In this document: positions 1-13,374 of the stretch, piece by piece | Layout: each line of letters starts with the position of its first letter | Numbering within the stretch: position 1 is the stretch's first letter | From: Ancylostoma caninum | Lineage: Eukaryota > Nematoda > Chromadorea > Rhabditida > Ancylostomatidae | Assembly: GCA_037903475.1 (NCBI GenBank) | Contig: JBAJFG010000615.1 | Coordinates: 62,001-126,000 of the forward strand | Direction of reading: 5' to 3' | DNA: 64,000 bases | Translations under genes and position numbers: made by a program | The notes under the pieces: model-generated | What the model saw: only the letters and a program-made list of their open reading frames with translations | What the model was told of the DNA's origin: nothing | Databases searched by the model: none

Positions 1-3000
1 AGACGGTAAAGGGGTTTTGCACAAGAAATCATTCGTGAGCTCTCCAGTTCCAAATTAGCGACCACCGTACTCCTCCAGTTTCGAATAGTTGGATTGCACC
101 ACATGGGCGCTTTGGAGGAGCAAGCATGTGCTACACCACACCACAGCATGGGCTTGCGTGTGGATTGTTTGGAAGAAACAGAGGATGGAATCGACAACAG
201 TCCCTACGGCGCATCACTTACGTCTTCCCTTGTGTTTTCGTTAGAGCTGTTCTCAAAAATGGAGATAAAATTAACCGACATAGTCTCATATTGTTCGACA
301 TATTGTTTTCTATATGTTATGAAGAAACCCGTCACATCTATGCCAAATACTGACTTTTACACGAGCCATTTCAAGCGGACATAATTTTGCCGCACCCTGT
401 ACTTCGTTGAAACAAGTCTCAAATATCGGGAACGGAATTTTAAAAAAAAACTCAAATATACATACCAGTAGGCAAATGCGTTTTAAGTATTTCTGACTCG
501 TGTGTTTACTATAACTACGTCTGACTCGGGTCCTCTACTACCTCAAAGACCTTCGCCAGTCCTGTGTTCAGCGTGAACCTCCTCGGAACCTCCAAACCGA
601 GTGCAATCTTCCACACATGGGGACGGGTACAGGTAAATTGTCGAAGAAATGGTTGGAGGGAAAACTCCCCATTCCGATGGTTCCCTAAGGTCTGCCGATT
701 ATGATATATCGGGCAGAGTTTGCTAGCCCAATTGTTCAGGCCCGTTCGACGTGTGAAGTGCGAAGTGTGGCTAGACGCTACCTTACTCTAAAGGAGTGGG
801 TTCACCTTACTGACCAAAACCGGGATCATACACTGAAGTTGAAGATTCATTTTGCTAGTGTCTTGGCAGTACTTTTTAGGTGTGAAAGATTCAATGAGCT
901 GTAGTTGATGTTTTTGCTACAGACTGCAACGAAGTCACTATGAGCTCTATCTAGTTTTCTTCGTCGTCGAGCTATTGAGAAAGACACTTTATGTTTTGGT
1001 AGAGGATCTATGCCTAACCTTAGGTAGCAAAATGATTCCGAAATGGATCCTTTCAGCTGACTACAAACACGCGAAGCAAACCTTCTAACAATGATCGCTC
1101 TGAGACTCTGTTAGCGAGGCATCCACTCCTCGAGCTTTTTCATGCTCTCATTCTCATGCAAAGGAGGGATGGCTCAACGCTAATCAGCGCCGAGGCTCTG
1201 CAAAACCACTAGCATTGTTTAGAACTGATCCACTTTCATTATTGTCATCAGCTGGTGGTCAAAAACTCCAGAAAAATCTATGCGACCTCCATTTCTTTCG
1301 AAACAACTCACCACGTCGAAAATCTCTGAATCAAGTTCGAGGAATGCACTTTTTCACATTTCTTTGGCCGAAATTATGGTGGTATTCCGAACGGTTCCTA
1401 TTTCCGACGCTGCCGAGTTTTAGCTCGCGAAAGTGAGCATAGCGATATCCCTGTTTTGGTATCTACTGCTCTAAAACTACAAACAAGAAAACTCCAAACC
1501 AAATGAAACTCTTTGGAAAGCCATGAAATGCGCTGCGAAAACCCATACAGCATCTCCTTGCAGTGATAAGAATATGCGGAAATTCTTGGCACTGACGATG
1601 ACACGACGAAAAACGCGCATTATTTCTGCACCAACTTAATAGTTCTTTTCTCTACAGAACGTTTTAACAAAACGTTTCGATAAAAATCTGGAAATTTAAG
1701 GGTATAGGGTAATAAAAAACATGCAACCAAATGCTCTTAGGCGTACACTTTATTGAATTTTGCATTCCAAATGGCTGCGATGAATGTTAAATTGTTTTGT
1801 TTCTCTTCACCTATATAGTGTACGGCCTGGAAGACAAAATAAAACACTCGGGACGTGAAGTCGACTCTGTACCAATGTTGACACATAATATTGCTCGGCA
1901 TGGGCAAAAAGTCTGCTGAATCTTAGTTAAAAACTCGGAGTTCTCTCACTCAGTTTCGTTGGCTTTTGCAAGATTTGTTTGAAATTCTCATGTGTATCAT
2001 ATCTACTTATAGCGGAAGAAGAAATGGTTATTTGAATTAGGCACATTCCTGGTCAACATTTTCCTCTAAATGCTGTTGGCCTTTCTGTGCCTGCTAGATC
2101 CAATGGTAGGAGCAAATCGTTGATTTTCTAAAAAAAAAATTCACTTCATTAAACCTCTAAAATGACGTAATTTTAAGCTATTCTGAATATACTCAGAATT
2201 TTGTTTTCGTTTCGTGCACCATCCTTATCCTTTTCCTCCTATCTTTATGTAAGCTTTTTCCCGTGAGTAACAGAATTAGCAAGTCTTGACTAACTATTAG
2301 GTTAATGCGAGAGAAATGACGCTTTTTCGCGTTGACTCTGTTTTCTTTCGCAACTTTAATGAACGATAACTTCGGCGAACCATGAAGGTCTTCTAATCAG
2401 CAGTGACCAATGTTTATCGCATGAGCAGGTCCCTGACGCCGTACGTCTATATCTCGTAGAACAGCAAAGCCAAGAACAACAAGAACCTTGTTTTTATATC
2501 GTCATGTTTGGCGAATTCTTTCTTGCAGAGTAAGAGTTTCTGGGACAATTTTCTTGGAGAATACGAAAACTACACAAAAGTTTCCCGTTTACATTATCAA
2601 AGTTCAAGTAAGCTCTCGGAATTAAATTTTGGCCGAGATTTGGGTTGCAGAAAATGGGCTTTTGAGCGTCTCAAGCGTTTTTTCTTCCAACAGACAGCTC
2701 GCCACTCTTTGGGGCCAATATATAATAGCAATAGGTATTGCTGAAAGTGTACTTTCCGAAAAGCAGGTTGGAGAGAATCATTGAGCAACAATCACTAGAA
2801 ATAAAAAAAGAAATGCATCGAAAATTGCTCATCTAGGTTTCCCTAGAAGCAAAGCCTCTGCGCCCGTAGCTCACAGATGGGGTAGATTGTGACGTCCTTG
2901 CCAAATACAGTGAATGTGTTTTGGACTGTATTGCTTGTAGTGTGATAGAAAAATCAAGGATATTGACAAAATTGAGAACGAGGCTTCTGGACATTTTCAA

Positions 3001-6000
3001 ACATTTCACATCTGCTAACTGCAGGAGAAATCTCTTATGCTCACAGGAAAGAAGAGCTTTCTTTGCACTACAAGTATGTTCCCATTTCTAGATGTAAAGC
3101 TTTGTCTTAACGAAGTTATATGTTCTTGGAAAAGTGACGCCATTCCTTTTGCATCAACCTAATGTAATACTAGCAACTTTTTAGTAGCACAAGTGGAAGA
3201 AATCCACAACTACAAATCATGTTTCATCCTTGCAATCATCGTGAACTTTTTTCTGCAGTTTTTACTCCTGTTGACGCTTTCTGCTCCTCCCTGAGATGAA
3301 TAACTGTCCCAATACTACCACATATTACAGACAAATGTGCAATTATATCTTGGGCAAGAACACAATTTTTCTCAATTCAATGAATTTGTGCAAGTGGGAA
3401 ATGCGACCACCTCCAAAAGTACTGCATCTCAAGCTTTAAGTTCCATTCAGAAGCATTTTTGGGAGGAGCACAGTTGAGAAAGCAAAAAATTGGCGGCATG
3501 CTAAACACGTGGCCGCCGTTGTTTGTGTAGTATATCGAAGCTCTAGCAGCGTAGGTTTGATAATGAAACTTATAAATGTAAGAATATCTTGCCGTTCACC
3601 TCGGCTTATTTTCAAGTTTTCTTTTTTCTGACCGTGTTGCAGTTCCAAAGTGCTCCGAGTTCTATGCGATTTCTCCTCTCACTTGTGGTATGCCATATAC
3701 CCAAAACGAGATCAAGAACATTCCCACATTTCCATGACATATGGTGCTGTTCCGAATTCTACCAAGATACAACAGAGGCATTCCACCGAGAGCTGAGCTC
3801 CCACTCGCCCAACCGACAGCGAATCCATTCGCTGATGAGGACCTGTACGCAGACAGTTTTCGTGGCGATCCCAGCACTCGCCTCGTTGTTCTCGCAACGC
3901 ATTCGTCACCGGCGTCGCATCGCTCGCGTGCCGTCGCCGGCTGCGTGAGGCTTTCTTTGTTCGATCTTATCGTTCCTCTCGCGCCACCCTCTTTTGGGCG
4001 CGAAACCCACGCGAAACAACCGCCACCAAAACGGCTCATTCAAACGAGATTCCACCGCTCCTTGGCCGCCTCTCGCTCGTAGGCAGTTCGCCGTCGTGAA
4101 GGACAGCACCGCGAGGTGGCACACTGCAGCTGTGCACATCTGGCTTCTTGTCAAGGAGTATGACTGGCCCAGTTCTGAAAATGTATGGCAAGGAGGAGCT
4201 CCTCACTAGAGAGCACAAAAGTCTAAATACCACGAGTAATGATCAATTAACATACAAAAATTTAATTACCACATAGAAGTGCAAAAAATATAACTGAACC
4301 CAGTCCTCGGAAGTTATATCTAAAGTTCTTCTGTGAACTCTGACAATTCTCTGAAAGCTAGAAAAACTTTTTCATGAACGACAACTACATATTAGCAAAA
4401 CTTTAAAAAAAAATGAAACAAGATCATAGTTCCACATAGACACGGTAATATTGATTAAAAAATGTTCGTAAAATAGTTCTCTCCACTTATGAGCCAAATG
4501 TGCCGTTGCTCTGACTTGTTCTCATGTTTTTTTTTTCGTTCATCTAAGTCATCTTTTCTGATTCTAACTGAAGGTCTTGGTGCCATTGCTGACTGCACAT
4601 CCTCTACATGTATTAAATAAATAAACAAGTAAATGTTGCTGTTTAAAAAATCCGTATTAGTATCATTACGCCTTACATCCACTTCACTACATAACACGAA
4701 CCCACACAAAAACTATTAATTGAGCTGCATCTGCAAATATACATAGGTTATCCTTTTTTTTCGTTGACTCTGCAAGCCCGTTCATCCTGCTTCCCGTCCA
4801 CCCCAGGATGGCTCCAACCGAGCTTGCTGATGAAACCTAAAAAAGGGAACTTTGTCAAACCTCGGGCTTTAGAAAATTTAATACGGCCGGGAAACCAGCC
4901 ATACTAGGATTGTACCAAGAAAATGCAACTAGGCGCCCATAAAAGGCCAACACAAGCCGTGCACATGTCCATTTCAACTGGCTTTGCCTCTGATGTATGT
5001 TTTGTTCCAATTTTTACAGCTCAGGGTGTTGTGGAAACTAGCGACAGCTTCCTCTTGTATGCTTGAATGAGACATACCACCTTTACACTAAATATCTTGC
5101 ATGGAATGATTCCTCACTTTTTCTTAAGCTATACATTTTCGAGGAATATGTACAGAACAGCTTTCAAACTCTCAATCTCGTCTTATGAAACAAACCCTGC
5201 ATAATTATAAGGGTAATATCTTCGACTGGCGACCCGCTTGTCCTTTGCCCCGTACTTCATCTCCGGTATCTGGCGTTTAAAACAGCTCGAAAGTTCCCCA
5301 CCTGTCGGCATTGTTTTCTCGGCAATCGAGCGATTCAAAATTCGACTGCTTAACGCGATCACCTGGTAACGGCCGGCCAAACAACAACAAACGCCAAGTA
5401 AACACTTCCAGGTCAAATATTGTGAGACTCGCTCCCCTAAAAGGATGGATGTCTCGCACGCACAACAATCAGCTATAAATGTTTTACGGCAGGTTGCCAA
5501 AGGTGGATTACATGATTTTATGCAGCCGCCTGGCCCTCATTCGTCGCCGGGAACAAAGAGAGATTAAGGAGGTGAATGGTGCGGCGTGGTCCCGCCAGCA
5601 TGTCAAGGTTCCAGCTGCCAGCTGCTGCACTTGGCGCCGTGACCCCGCGGCCCGTGCCAGATGGAGTTCTTTTTTTCTTTCTGGAGCAGTTGAACTCAAG
5701 GGCGAGCGAAGTGAAAAACGAAACCAGGGATGGCGAGGAATGTCAAGCATTTCCAATCTTCATTTACAAAGGCCAGACTAGGCGTGTCAGGATAATTATT
5801 TCGGGAACCCCTTATTTTATGAGCTATCCAGAACTTGGTAGTCTTACCGTCGAACATTTTCTGCATTATTGGACCATTTTTTCTCAAAAATCCCACCAGA
5901 AATTTCGACCAACCCTGATCATAGAAAGAGTGGGGGGGGGGGTAACTAATGCAAATCACACCCATTTTGTATCGTAACGCCATCATGTAGGATTATTGTA

Positions 6001-6639
6001 GGAAAAGGGGGACACAGTATGTACGTTAAAGCATAAGCGAATTTTTTAGGAAATTTTGCATTCATCTATTCCACAAATTTATCAAAGGATAGGTTGTGTC
6101 ATCGGTGATGGTGATGTCATCGGCTAGGCTTTCTTTAAAAATTTTCGCCGTGAGCTCACATAAAGAAGTTATTTCATGCTCTGATCAAATCGCACTAATA
6201 TTCTACCTTCGCCCCGTTTTTGTAGGAATCTGGTAAGATTACAGCAAGAAAGAAAGGGAAAGCGTGAAATTTGGCAAGGGAATGGCAGGGCAGTAAGGCT
6301 GGTAAGGCAATATCCCTCATTTTCCATCCGAAAATCCAGGAATTTTCGTCATTGATTGATGAAGGAGTTCCTGAAGGTGATAAACATGAACAATGTATCC
6401 ACTTTGTACCGCAGAGCCAATTACGATAGTTAGGCAGCGGCTAACGTCACTGTTCTTTCAACGCACCAAATAACCCCCTTATACGACGCTAGACGAAAAT
6501 TTCTGAAAAGTACCTATCCGATGAGAAGATATCCAAGATAATTGTGTGTCTATTCTATCTTCTTTTTTCGAATAGCAGTCGTCATTCTATGTGTTATATA
6601 TTCTCCAGCTAGTGGATTCCGCGAAACGTAGTACATATT
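1..6639. other. gene-poor interval, no supported gene
   Basis: I find no reading frame with recognisable protein content or a convincing exon chain here. At 389-404 the sequence GCCGCACCCTGTAC resembles the end of a TA-inserting DNA transposon (compare GTACAGGGTGCGCC near 30,090), but no partner end is visible. Positions 3,800-4,150 are GC-rich and therefore open in several frames at once, which is a composition effect. Short poly-A/T tracts and one G-run (about 5,931-5,941) are the other visible features. Confidence 0.55.
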
Positions 6640-6930
6640 TCAATTGGGGTTTTTTTTTTCAAAAAACTGGGCTATCGAAACGATGATTGAGAAAACCGAG
6701 CTAATTTCTTGGTCGATCCGGAACGTTGTTGCGAAGGCGATAAAGATGTCAACAGTTTGCGCGCAATAATTGCATGAGGACGTGTTAACAAATGTATGAT
6801 CAGAATTTCCTTTTACAAATGCCGCGATGTAGCTGAAAGCCTCGAAGATGAAAATGGTCTCGATTAGCCACAGGAGAATAATTGGAGCAGTTCTAATTGA
6901 AGCTGCAAGACGAATCGTGTCATAGTTCAT
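6640..6930 (-). CDS. hypothetical small membrane protein or receptor fragment
   Basis: A 96-residue frame begins at an ATG with an in-frame stop codon 27 nt upstream. It shows hydrophobic stretches at about residues 14-40 (containing LLWLIETIFIFEAFSYIAAF), 58-70 and 77-90, separated by a short polar loop with two cysteines. This is the layout of two or three membrane-spanning segments, such as a fragment of a serpentine chemoreceptor. No family signature is visible. No flanking exons could be joined to it, and it ends in a low-complexity lysine/A-rich tail. It could be a decayed receptor exon or a chance frame. I do not assign a function. Confidence 0.25.
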   Translation of the reverse strand: MNYDTIRLAASIRTAPIILLWLIETIFIFEAFSYIAAFVKGNSDHTFVNTSSCNYCAQTVDIFIAFATTFRIDQEISSVFSIIVSIAQFFEKKNPN

Positions 6931-7777
6931 TGTTAACCGGTTAGCGGGAAACGGTCAAGAGGTACCCGACCTAATTAGTGCTACCCATGCAGAGGCTCGC
7001 TGGCTGGTAGCAACTTACCATAACCGGACACCTCACATTGTTAGTAAAATGAAGACGTGAGCCCAAGCAACCCTACTCTGCTGTGAGCAAAGAGAACCGA
7101 ATTTGCCCGTTCATGGCTCCTAAAACCTCCTTAGTCGTAGTGTGCAGCTGCGAGCTTGTAAGCGTTTCCCGTTTATGAGCGCACCTTTTAAGTGCAGGAA
7201 TAAATAAAAAATGAATAAATAACAGTTCTAGCGGCGGATGATGGCATCAGCAAGCTTCTACCTTTGGTGAGCTCAAGAGTAGGTGATAACCGCCCTTGAT
7301 TAGTCAAGTATGTGAACTGGGAGGGCGAAGAAGCCGAATCTCGAAAAATCTTGCTGATTTTCGGATATAAGCACTAGAGAATTTTAATTTTCTTCCTTCT
7401 CACTACGGCACTATCTATCAAAACCAGTATACGTTTACCATTTCACGAAATTTCCAACCCACGTAATTCTACGCAGAAAAATTCAAATCTAAAACTATGC
7501 AGGTCCACCGCGTCCAGTAGCGCGAGGATGGACTGCGCCAATCTTGCTACAGGCGGCTGACTGTAAGCTCTCACACAGTTGTTGAGCTCATCTGACGCTA
7601 TTCAGGTCGGGTACCGTTTGGCAGTGACCCCCAGTTAGCTAGCCAGCTTCACAAAAAAAGCTGGTGGATGAAAAACGTACTTTCGCAGCGTATTCAGCCC
7701 AAAACTCTGAGCAACATAACTCCATCATTTTTCTACGACCATTTTCCAGAACTTCTGCGCTTTGATCAAGGCTTAGA

Positions 7778-7846
7778 CAAAGGGCAGCTTCGCCGTTCAG
7801 CCAAGGGCAGCTTCGCCCTTGAGACAAAGGGCAGCTTCGCCGTTCC
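7778..7846. repeat. short tandem repeat, three units of GGGCAGCTTCGCC
   Basis: The word AAGGGCAGCTTCGCC occurs three times in about 70 bp, separated by short related spacers (GTTCAGCC, CTTGAGAC, GTTCCGAA). The unit is itself nearly palindromic in part (GGGCAGCTTCGCC followed by CTT). No function is implied. Confidence 0.6.
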
Positions 7847-8805
7847 GAACACCTTCGCAACCACAACTGCACCACGACAGCGGAGGTCACGTCAAACATA
7901 CGGTCCGCATGTCGCTATTTAGGGATCGCGGGTCATTGAGACATTCATCATCCATGGCAGGCCAGTACTCCATTATCCCACCTCCATTCATGGATTTTAG
8001 GTCTTCTTCTTTTATAAACTAGTTGCCTTTCTCATGCAGAGTACTCCCATCGAAGTTGAGCATGTCTCAATTCAGAAGAAAAATATCTCAGGCAGAAATA
8101 AGGCGTCACCAGAAATTGCCCTTGTTGGTGCTGCAATAAAATATTGTGCTCGTGAAAGGTTTTAACGTAATTCCATGCAGGACGTTACCGCAACATTACC
8201 ATGAATTGCACACACATTAACCGAGACAAAAAAGGATGAATTCCAGAGATATTTAATCGCTGTGATATGTGCGCCATCTACCGGCATTGCCAAACTGATC
8301 CATAACGTATTAGAAGGACAGTTTGATCAAGCGGTCTCATCTGATTGTGACAGCATGTTATGAGTCATCTCCAAGCATGGAACACTTCTGACGCGGTCGG
8401 GTCATAGCGACAGCTTGTGTATTAGACCTAGTACCGAACAAAAGTCGTATAGCTTCATTAATTTTGCCATAAGCTCGACATCCAATCCAAAAAATTCGAA
8501 TGTTGAAAAGAGTGAGAACCCGTGGCCCTTATTCTTCTAGGGTTGCACTTCCCTCTTCTTTTTGGTGATCCAAAAATCCAACTTGTTCGAAGTCGAATTT
8601 TTGAATTCCAATCTGACAAATGCATTACTCGATCCTGGTTGTACTGTGTATACTTACTTTGTTTCGGTAACTGTTCACAGATGGTTTGAAAAGGGTCTGC
8701 ATCAAAAGGATCGTGATGCGGCGTCAACAATTTGAAAATTGCATTTCGTGTACTTTTTAACCTAAGTGTTCTGTCCAAACTTAACGCGGAAACGATGAGG
8801 AACAG

Positions 8806-8922
8806 GCGGTTGATCCGATTGGATTTTCGCACCTCTTCCTCCCTCTGCTAATTACCACCTGAGGACATTCAATTAAAGGTGTGACAAGGAAGACAAAAAA
8901 ATCCAATCGGATCAACAGCGCC
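8806..8922. mobile_element. foldback repeat, copy A (MITE-like)
   Basis: The ends form an inverted repeat: GGTTGATCCGATTGGATTTT on the left pairs with AAAAATCCAATCGGATCAAC on the right. The left arm continues as GCACCTCTTCCTCCCTCT and ACCACCTGAGG. A second copy in opposite orientation lies at 9,525-9,645. No target duplication or coding capacity was identified, so the transposon superfamily is unknown. Confidence 0.55.
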
Positions 8923-9524
8923 AGAACTATCAGTGCCCAATGATTATGCCGCAGAAGCGAATTTGTGGACGAGTTGTGCTACATCCAGTATGCTTAAATA
9001 GCTTGGGGGTAGCCGTTATTCTGAACATACGACTCCGTAGGTTTTGCTCTCTGAGCTCCTAAGGTGCCATGATCGGTAAAAACAACACTGGCTAAGGAGT
9101 AAGGATAGGCAGGAAGTAGTTGAAGTTGAAGAATGAATACGGAGAAAAGTCAAAAAAGGGTATCTGATTATCTCAAGTGATCATTTAAAGTTCTGGAGAC
9201 TTAATTCGTACTGGGTCGCACTTTCTCAGAAGTGAAAAAAAAAATCACCGCTTCATCGACATGAAATGAAAGTCATGTAGAGTTCCAAAGGTGTTCATCA
9301 TGCACCTCAAAGCTCTAATGTCCTTTCTCTTTAAATTTTCAATAGGAATGTTCCCATCAATAGTGAATGCTCTAGCAGCGCTCGGAGTACTGTCAATCCT
9401 TTTATTTCAATTAGGTACTTGAGGCATTGCAACCCTCCTGCCTACATACACCTTTGGTCTCAGCTCATAACTGCATGAAACGATGTAAAAGTTATCTACG
9501 GACAACCCCTTCAGTTTTAGCTGT

Positions 9525-9645
9525 GCCGCTGTTGATCCGATCAGTTTTCCAGGCCCATTTCTCGCACCTCTAACCGACTTCCTCAGGTGATAATTACAAG
9601 AGGGAGGAAGAGGTGCGAAAATCCGGACCGGATCAACCGCCGCGC
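9525..9645. mobile_element. foldback repeat, copy B (MITE-like)
   Basis: The right arm (GAGGTGCGAAAATCC followed by GGATCAACCGCC) is the reverse complement of the left arm of copy A at 8,806, with differences at several positions. The left end TGTTGATCCGATCAG pairs with the right end. The two copies, about 600 bp apart and inverted relative to each other, define a small foldback family. Confidence 0.5.
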
Positions 9646-10129
9646 ACCCGGAAACGATGCATACATAGTGCATAGGGCAGATAAGCCCCCGCTCACCACT
9701 CCTTATCAACAGCATCTGAATGCCCTTTATAAGTAGTGCAATCACCAAAGTAAACATGTAAGCATGTTAATATAATAAATGATTCACCGTTGTGCAAACA
9801 CATGAACTGGAGGAAATTTCTGTGAAAAGAAATGAGGAGGCACAGTTTTCCTGGTGATCTTTTTTTTCCAAACAACCACCGTTCAGGTGACTACCTTCAG
9901 ATTACACAACCACCAGAGGACTTTTGACTTATACCCCCCAACCTTACTTTCTTTCATGACGTAAAGTACTGTAACACCTACATCTATAATAACACCTTCA
10001 TATCTAAAAAAAATACTACCACTGAGCCTTTCCCGACAACCAACGAACCAGTTGTAACGAAACCACCCTCAATAAAACGTAGACGGTGAATTCACGTCTC
10101 TGACCTGAAAACGTAACACGATATTGCTC

Positions 10130-10320
10130 AGAAGACTTAAAAATCGTGTTTTGCATCGGTATACATGGGTTTCGCATGAGTTTCAGAAAATCGTGGGTTT
10201 TTCATGGTTTTGCATGGGATTTGCATCGGAGTTGTTTCTGAAAACTCACTACATATTTGAGGTGCATGTGCTCTGCATGGGTATGCATGAGGTTTGCACG
10301 GATTTATACCATGCAAAAAA
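10130..10320. repeat. degenerate repeat of TGCATGGG-like words
   Basis: About 190 bp contain many variants of TTTGCATGGG, TTTGCATCGG and GTATACATGGG. Similar but diverged stretches are seen at about 14,800-14,880, 27,905-28,060 and 29,930-29,990, so this is a dispersed, decayed repeat and not a local duplication only. Frames across it are open by composition. Confidence 0.45.
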
Positions 10321-11260
10321 CGGCTTCTAAATTTTCTGAGTGTTTATATGCAACAAACAATTATCAAACGGTCTAAAGAGCGAAAAAGCTCCAAGGAGAG
10401 CTATCATAAAGGGCATGACAATCAGTTCCTGGATACTGTGAATTCTGCGCGGAAATTCCGTCAATTATAGCAGGAAGTTCCCTAATGGCTGCTGTTTCTG
10501 GAAACTCGCTATTTCAGGATTCTTCAGCTGCGAAAAAGCTATATGTGCAAAGACTGGTAACCCAAAAGTCGTAACCCAGCAACCTCCCTTCCCATTCCCG
10601 CAGAGAGGGGCACTTATAGCCACCATGACCATCTGATCGGCCACCCAGTACGAACAGACCTAGTTTTACTGCTTTGGCCCAGCTCTAGCACAATACGGTG
10701 CGTTTCCTACCGGCGGCTGTACCAGCGTCAATGAGCATTGTTAACAAAGGAGGGGACGACTGGATTTATGGCGATGTACTTTTGCGGGTCGCCTTCCCCC
10801 GTTGCTCTCCCGCGGTCCTCAGCGGGTGGTAATTTACAGTGCGAAACTCGTCTCGAAACGGATCGTTCTCACCGATATGGGTCCCGCCTCCTCCTCTCGC
10901 ACCGCCGATCGATGATTCGTTAGCATACCGTCCCTGGATGCGGTGGGCGACGACGACTTAAATGTCGGGCATCGGCACTTCTTTGTCGTTCCTCACATGC
11001 CCAATTGATCAGTAACGGGACATCATTCCATCTGTTCGCCGACCCAAGCACAACACTTGGGTACGCCATCACAGGCCGAACTACGACTTGTCCGACATCG
11101 CCAGATTTGGCCTGAGTGGTCTTCCAGAAAAATGTTCACGAGCACTTAGGTTAGCTTCCTATTCGAATGTGCCTGAAGCAACCAGAATTCATGCAGATCT
11201 AGGTTGGCTTCTATGCGTATGGATGAAGCTTGCACAGCATCTCCTGGCAGAAGAGTTCTT

Positions 11261-11333
11261 CCAGGCGAATCGGCCGTAATGTATATACCTGAATTCATCT
11301 TCAGGTCTATACATTATGGCCAAATTCGCTTGG
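11261..11333. other. long imperfect hairpin of about 73 nt
   Basis: The left arm (CCAGGCGAAT..CCTGAA) and right arm (TTCAGGTCTATACATTATGG..GCTTGG) are near-perfect inverted repeats of about 33 nt with a loop of TTCATC. There are roughly four mismatches or bulges. Size and shape would suit a small RNA precursor, but they would equally suit a foldback transposon relic. Nothing in the sequence shows transcription. Confidence 0.5.
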
Positions 11334-13374
11334 AGTTCACCTTTTGGAGCACGCCTTAGACTGGCGAAGCGGTTTCCTTAAAAGTTTTAGTGATCTCTTC
11401 TGCCGATAACTATGGAGCAAAATGTTCTCAAAAAAAATCTGTAACACCTTGGGAAGAACTAGAAATATATTGCGGAGTGATAATGAGAGGTGGAAGGTTT
11501 TTGTTTCCGAGAAAAGTGACAATAAAGAATGAGCTAACTGTCCAACAAATCTACACGACGTTGGGGGATCTGTGCAGAGCAAAAGGTAATTTGACTATGT
11601 AAAAACGTAAAAATACCTCTACTCGTAAAATACCTCTAGTACCTGCATTCCTTCTTTCCAAAGCAACATCCGGAACGAAACATGAGCACACTATAAGCAA
11701 CTATGAAGCCCTAAGCCTAGTATAAGAACAGCCATTCTCCATCTGAAAAATCCATGTTACTGGGCTCAATCATTGAAGATCGCAGAAGGAGGTGCAGGAG
11801 GGGAGAGGGGGAGACGGGCAAAAATGTGCGGCTCCCGCTGACGAGGGTAGCCCAGGAATCGGAGTTCTTAGATGAAGTTACGCCCAAATTTAAATGGTCC
11901 TAATTGACTCGAAACTAAACAAAAATAACGGAAGCCTTACATTCTCCTTGGACCAAAATTCTAGTGAGTGATACTTGTGTTCCAACCACAAGGTTGTGCT
12001 CTTATAAAATTGGGTATCGGCTCTCCTCACTCTATTCCCGAAGAAGAATTGAATTGAAGAATTTTTAGAAAAGCTTGCTGAGGGCGTTTTGTGAGTACTA
12101 CATCAAGTAAAGAACAAGTACGTTTAAAAATAGAGATAAGAACCTACCATAAACCTATCACAATTAAATGGAAGAATTCAGTGTATGCGTGTGTTTCATA
12201 TGCATCGTGTTGTGTTGATGAGCGTAATTCACAGCCTCGGTTCCAAAAATCCGGGACCAAACACCTCATCCATCCGATCTGATTATAGGTGTCGCCCGAG
12301 GGCGAAAGAGTCCATGACTAGGCAGTGAAGATGTTCATATTACGGGTTGGTCGACTCCTTCCACCTTGAATTACGGCTCAACAAAGCTCCCATGCAGACG
12401 TGAACAAATTCCCCGAGATTTGCGCATCTCCGGGCAACAAACCAGTGCCGTGTACCTGGAGTTACATGGAAAGAGCTCAACTGTATTTGAATCCGCGGAA
12501 TTGGTAGCGGCGTCATAGTCATCGTAGGGCAGTTTTGTTCTTTTCTTCTCACACTTTTGGTACAAGCCAGCATTCCAACAAGGAGTCCGATTCGCATCGA
12601 CCGGTTGCGGCTTCTTTCAAATAGTTTTTATGAGAAAGGGAAAGCGAGCTGCATGGTGTACGCCACTCGCAGAATTGGATCGAAAGGTATTCTGAGTTAA
12701 AAAGATTTTACTCGAAGTTTGCGTTACTAATTATAGATGGTCATTCTCAGGCATTGAATCTTATGAATAGTCCTGCAAGAAACTTATTCTTGAAGATCCG
12801 AACTGTCAGGCCGTTTTGGGAAATTCACCTCTAAACTTGATAGCATTTGCATGGAGCATGGCATGTTTTTCCAAAGCAGTACCGTCATGTTCATACATTT
12901 GTGCTGGCAGCAAAATCGCAGCGATTATGCCGATTATACAATCGGCTGCCTTCGTGACAGAATCGGCCCGCCACTTGAGTATCCAGAGCCAAACACAAAA
13001 AATTCGCGTGAGATTCCAGTAGCCATCACGTCGCGGCCGTGTCTTCTACACAGAGAAAGTCCTAGCTAAGTTTACGTCAACGTCTACGGAAATATTCGTG
13101 GCTAAGTTTTGTCCTAAACAGGCGCTCAATCCAAGAAAGCGTGGTTTACTTTAGTCAGGGTCCACATGCATCATTGCGATGACCATGGGTAGGCGTGCTA
13201 ACACTACACAAGTTACCTTAACACGGGCGTCATCACGTTAACCCTGGATCATCGAAATGATGAATCTAGGCGCAGGATGTCAACGACCAGATTGGCTATG
13301 CTCTTGGGCAGCAGTGCCGGCGGTTTGTATAATAAATTGGCGTATTGTTGGCTCTCATGTCGTATTGTCGGCCC

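Larger units (their letters stand above)
6931..13374. other. gene-poor interval with small repeats and hairpins
   Basis: No gene is supported. Contents are a local triplication of AAGGGCAGCTTCGCC-type units (about 7,778-7,846), two related foldback repeats (about 8,806-8,922 and 9,525-9,645), a stretch rich in TGCATGGG-like words (about 10,130-10,320), and a strong isolated hairpin (11,261-11,333). These are listed separately where the borders can be defined. Confidence 0.5.

Noticed and set aside
3662..4233. Several overlapping frames of 65-125 codons on both strands
   Set aside because: All arise from one GC-rich stretch that is open in most frames. None has a recognisable motif or exon neighbours.
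5479..5986. Overlapping frames of 82-133 codons on both strands
   Set aside because: Mutually overlapping, no protein features, and the longest runs through a G-run (5,931-5,941) typical of non-coding sequence here.
8458..8832. 124-codon minus frame
   Set aside because: Its start lies inside the foldback repeat at 8,806-8,922, and no motif is visible.
9407..9757. 116-codon minus frame
   Set aside because: Crosses the foldback repeat at 9,525-9,645, so the open frame is not evidence of a gene.
12340..12597. Minus frames with several cysteines, considered as an exon of a secreted protein
   Set aside because: Two overlapping frames compete, no signal peptide exon or matching splice partners were found, and no family pattern is recognisable.
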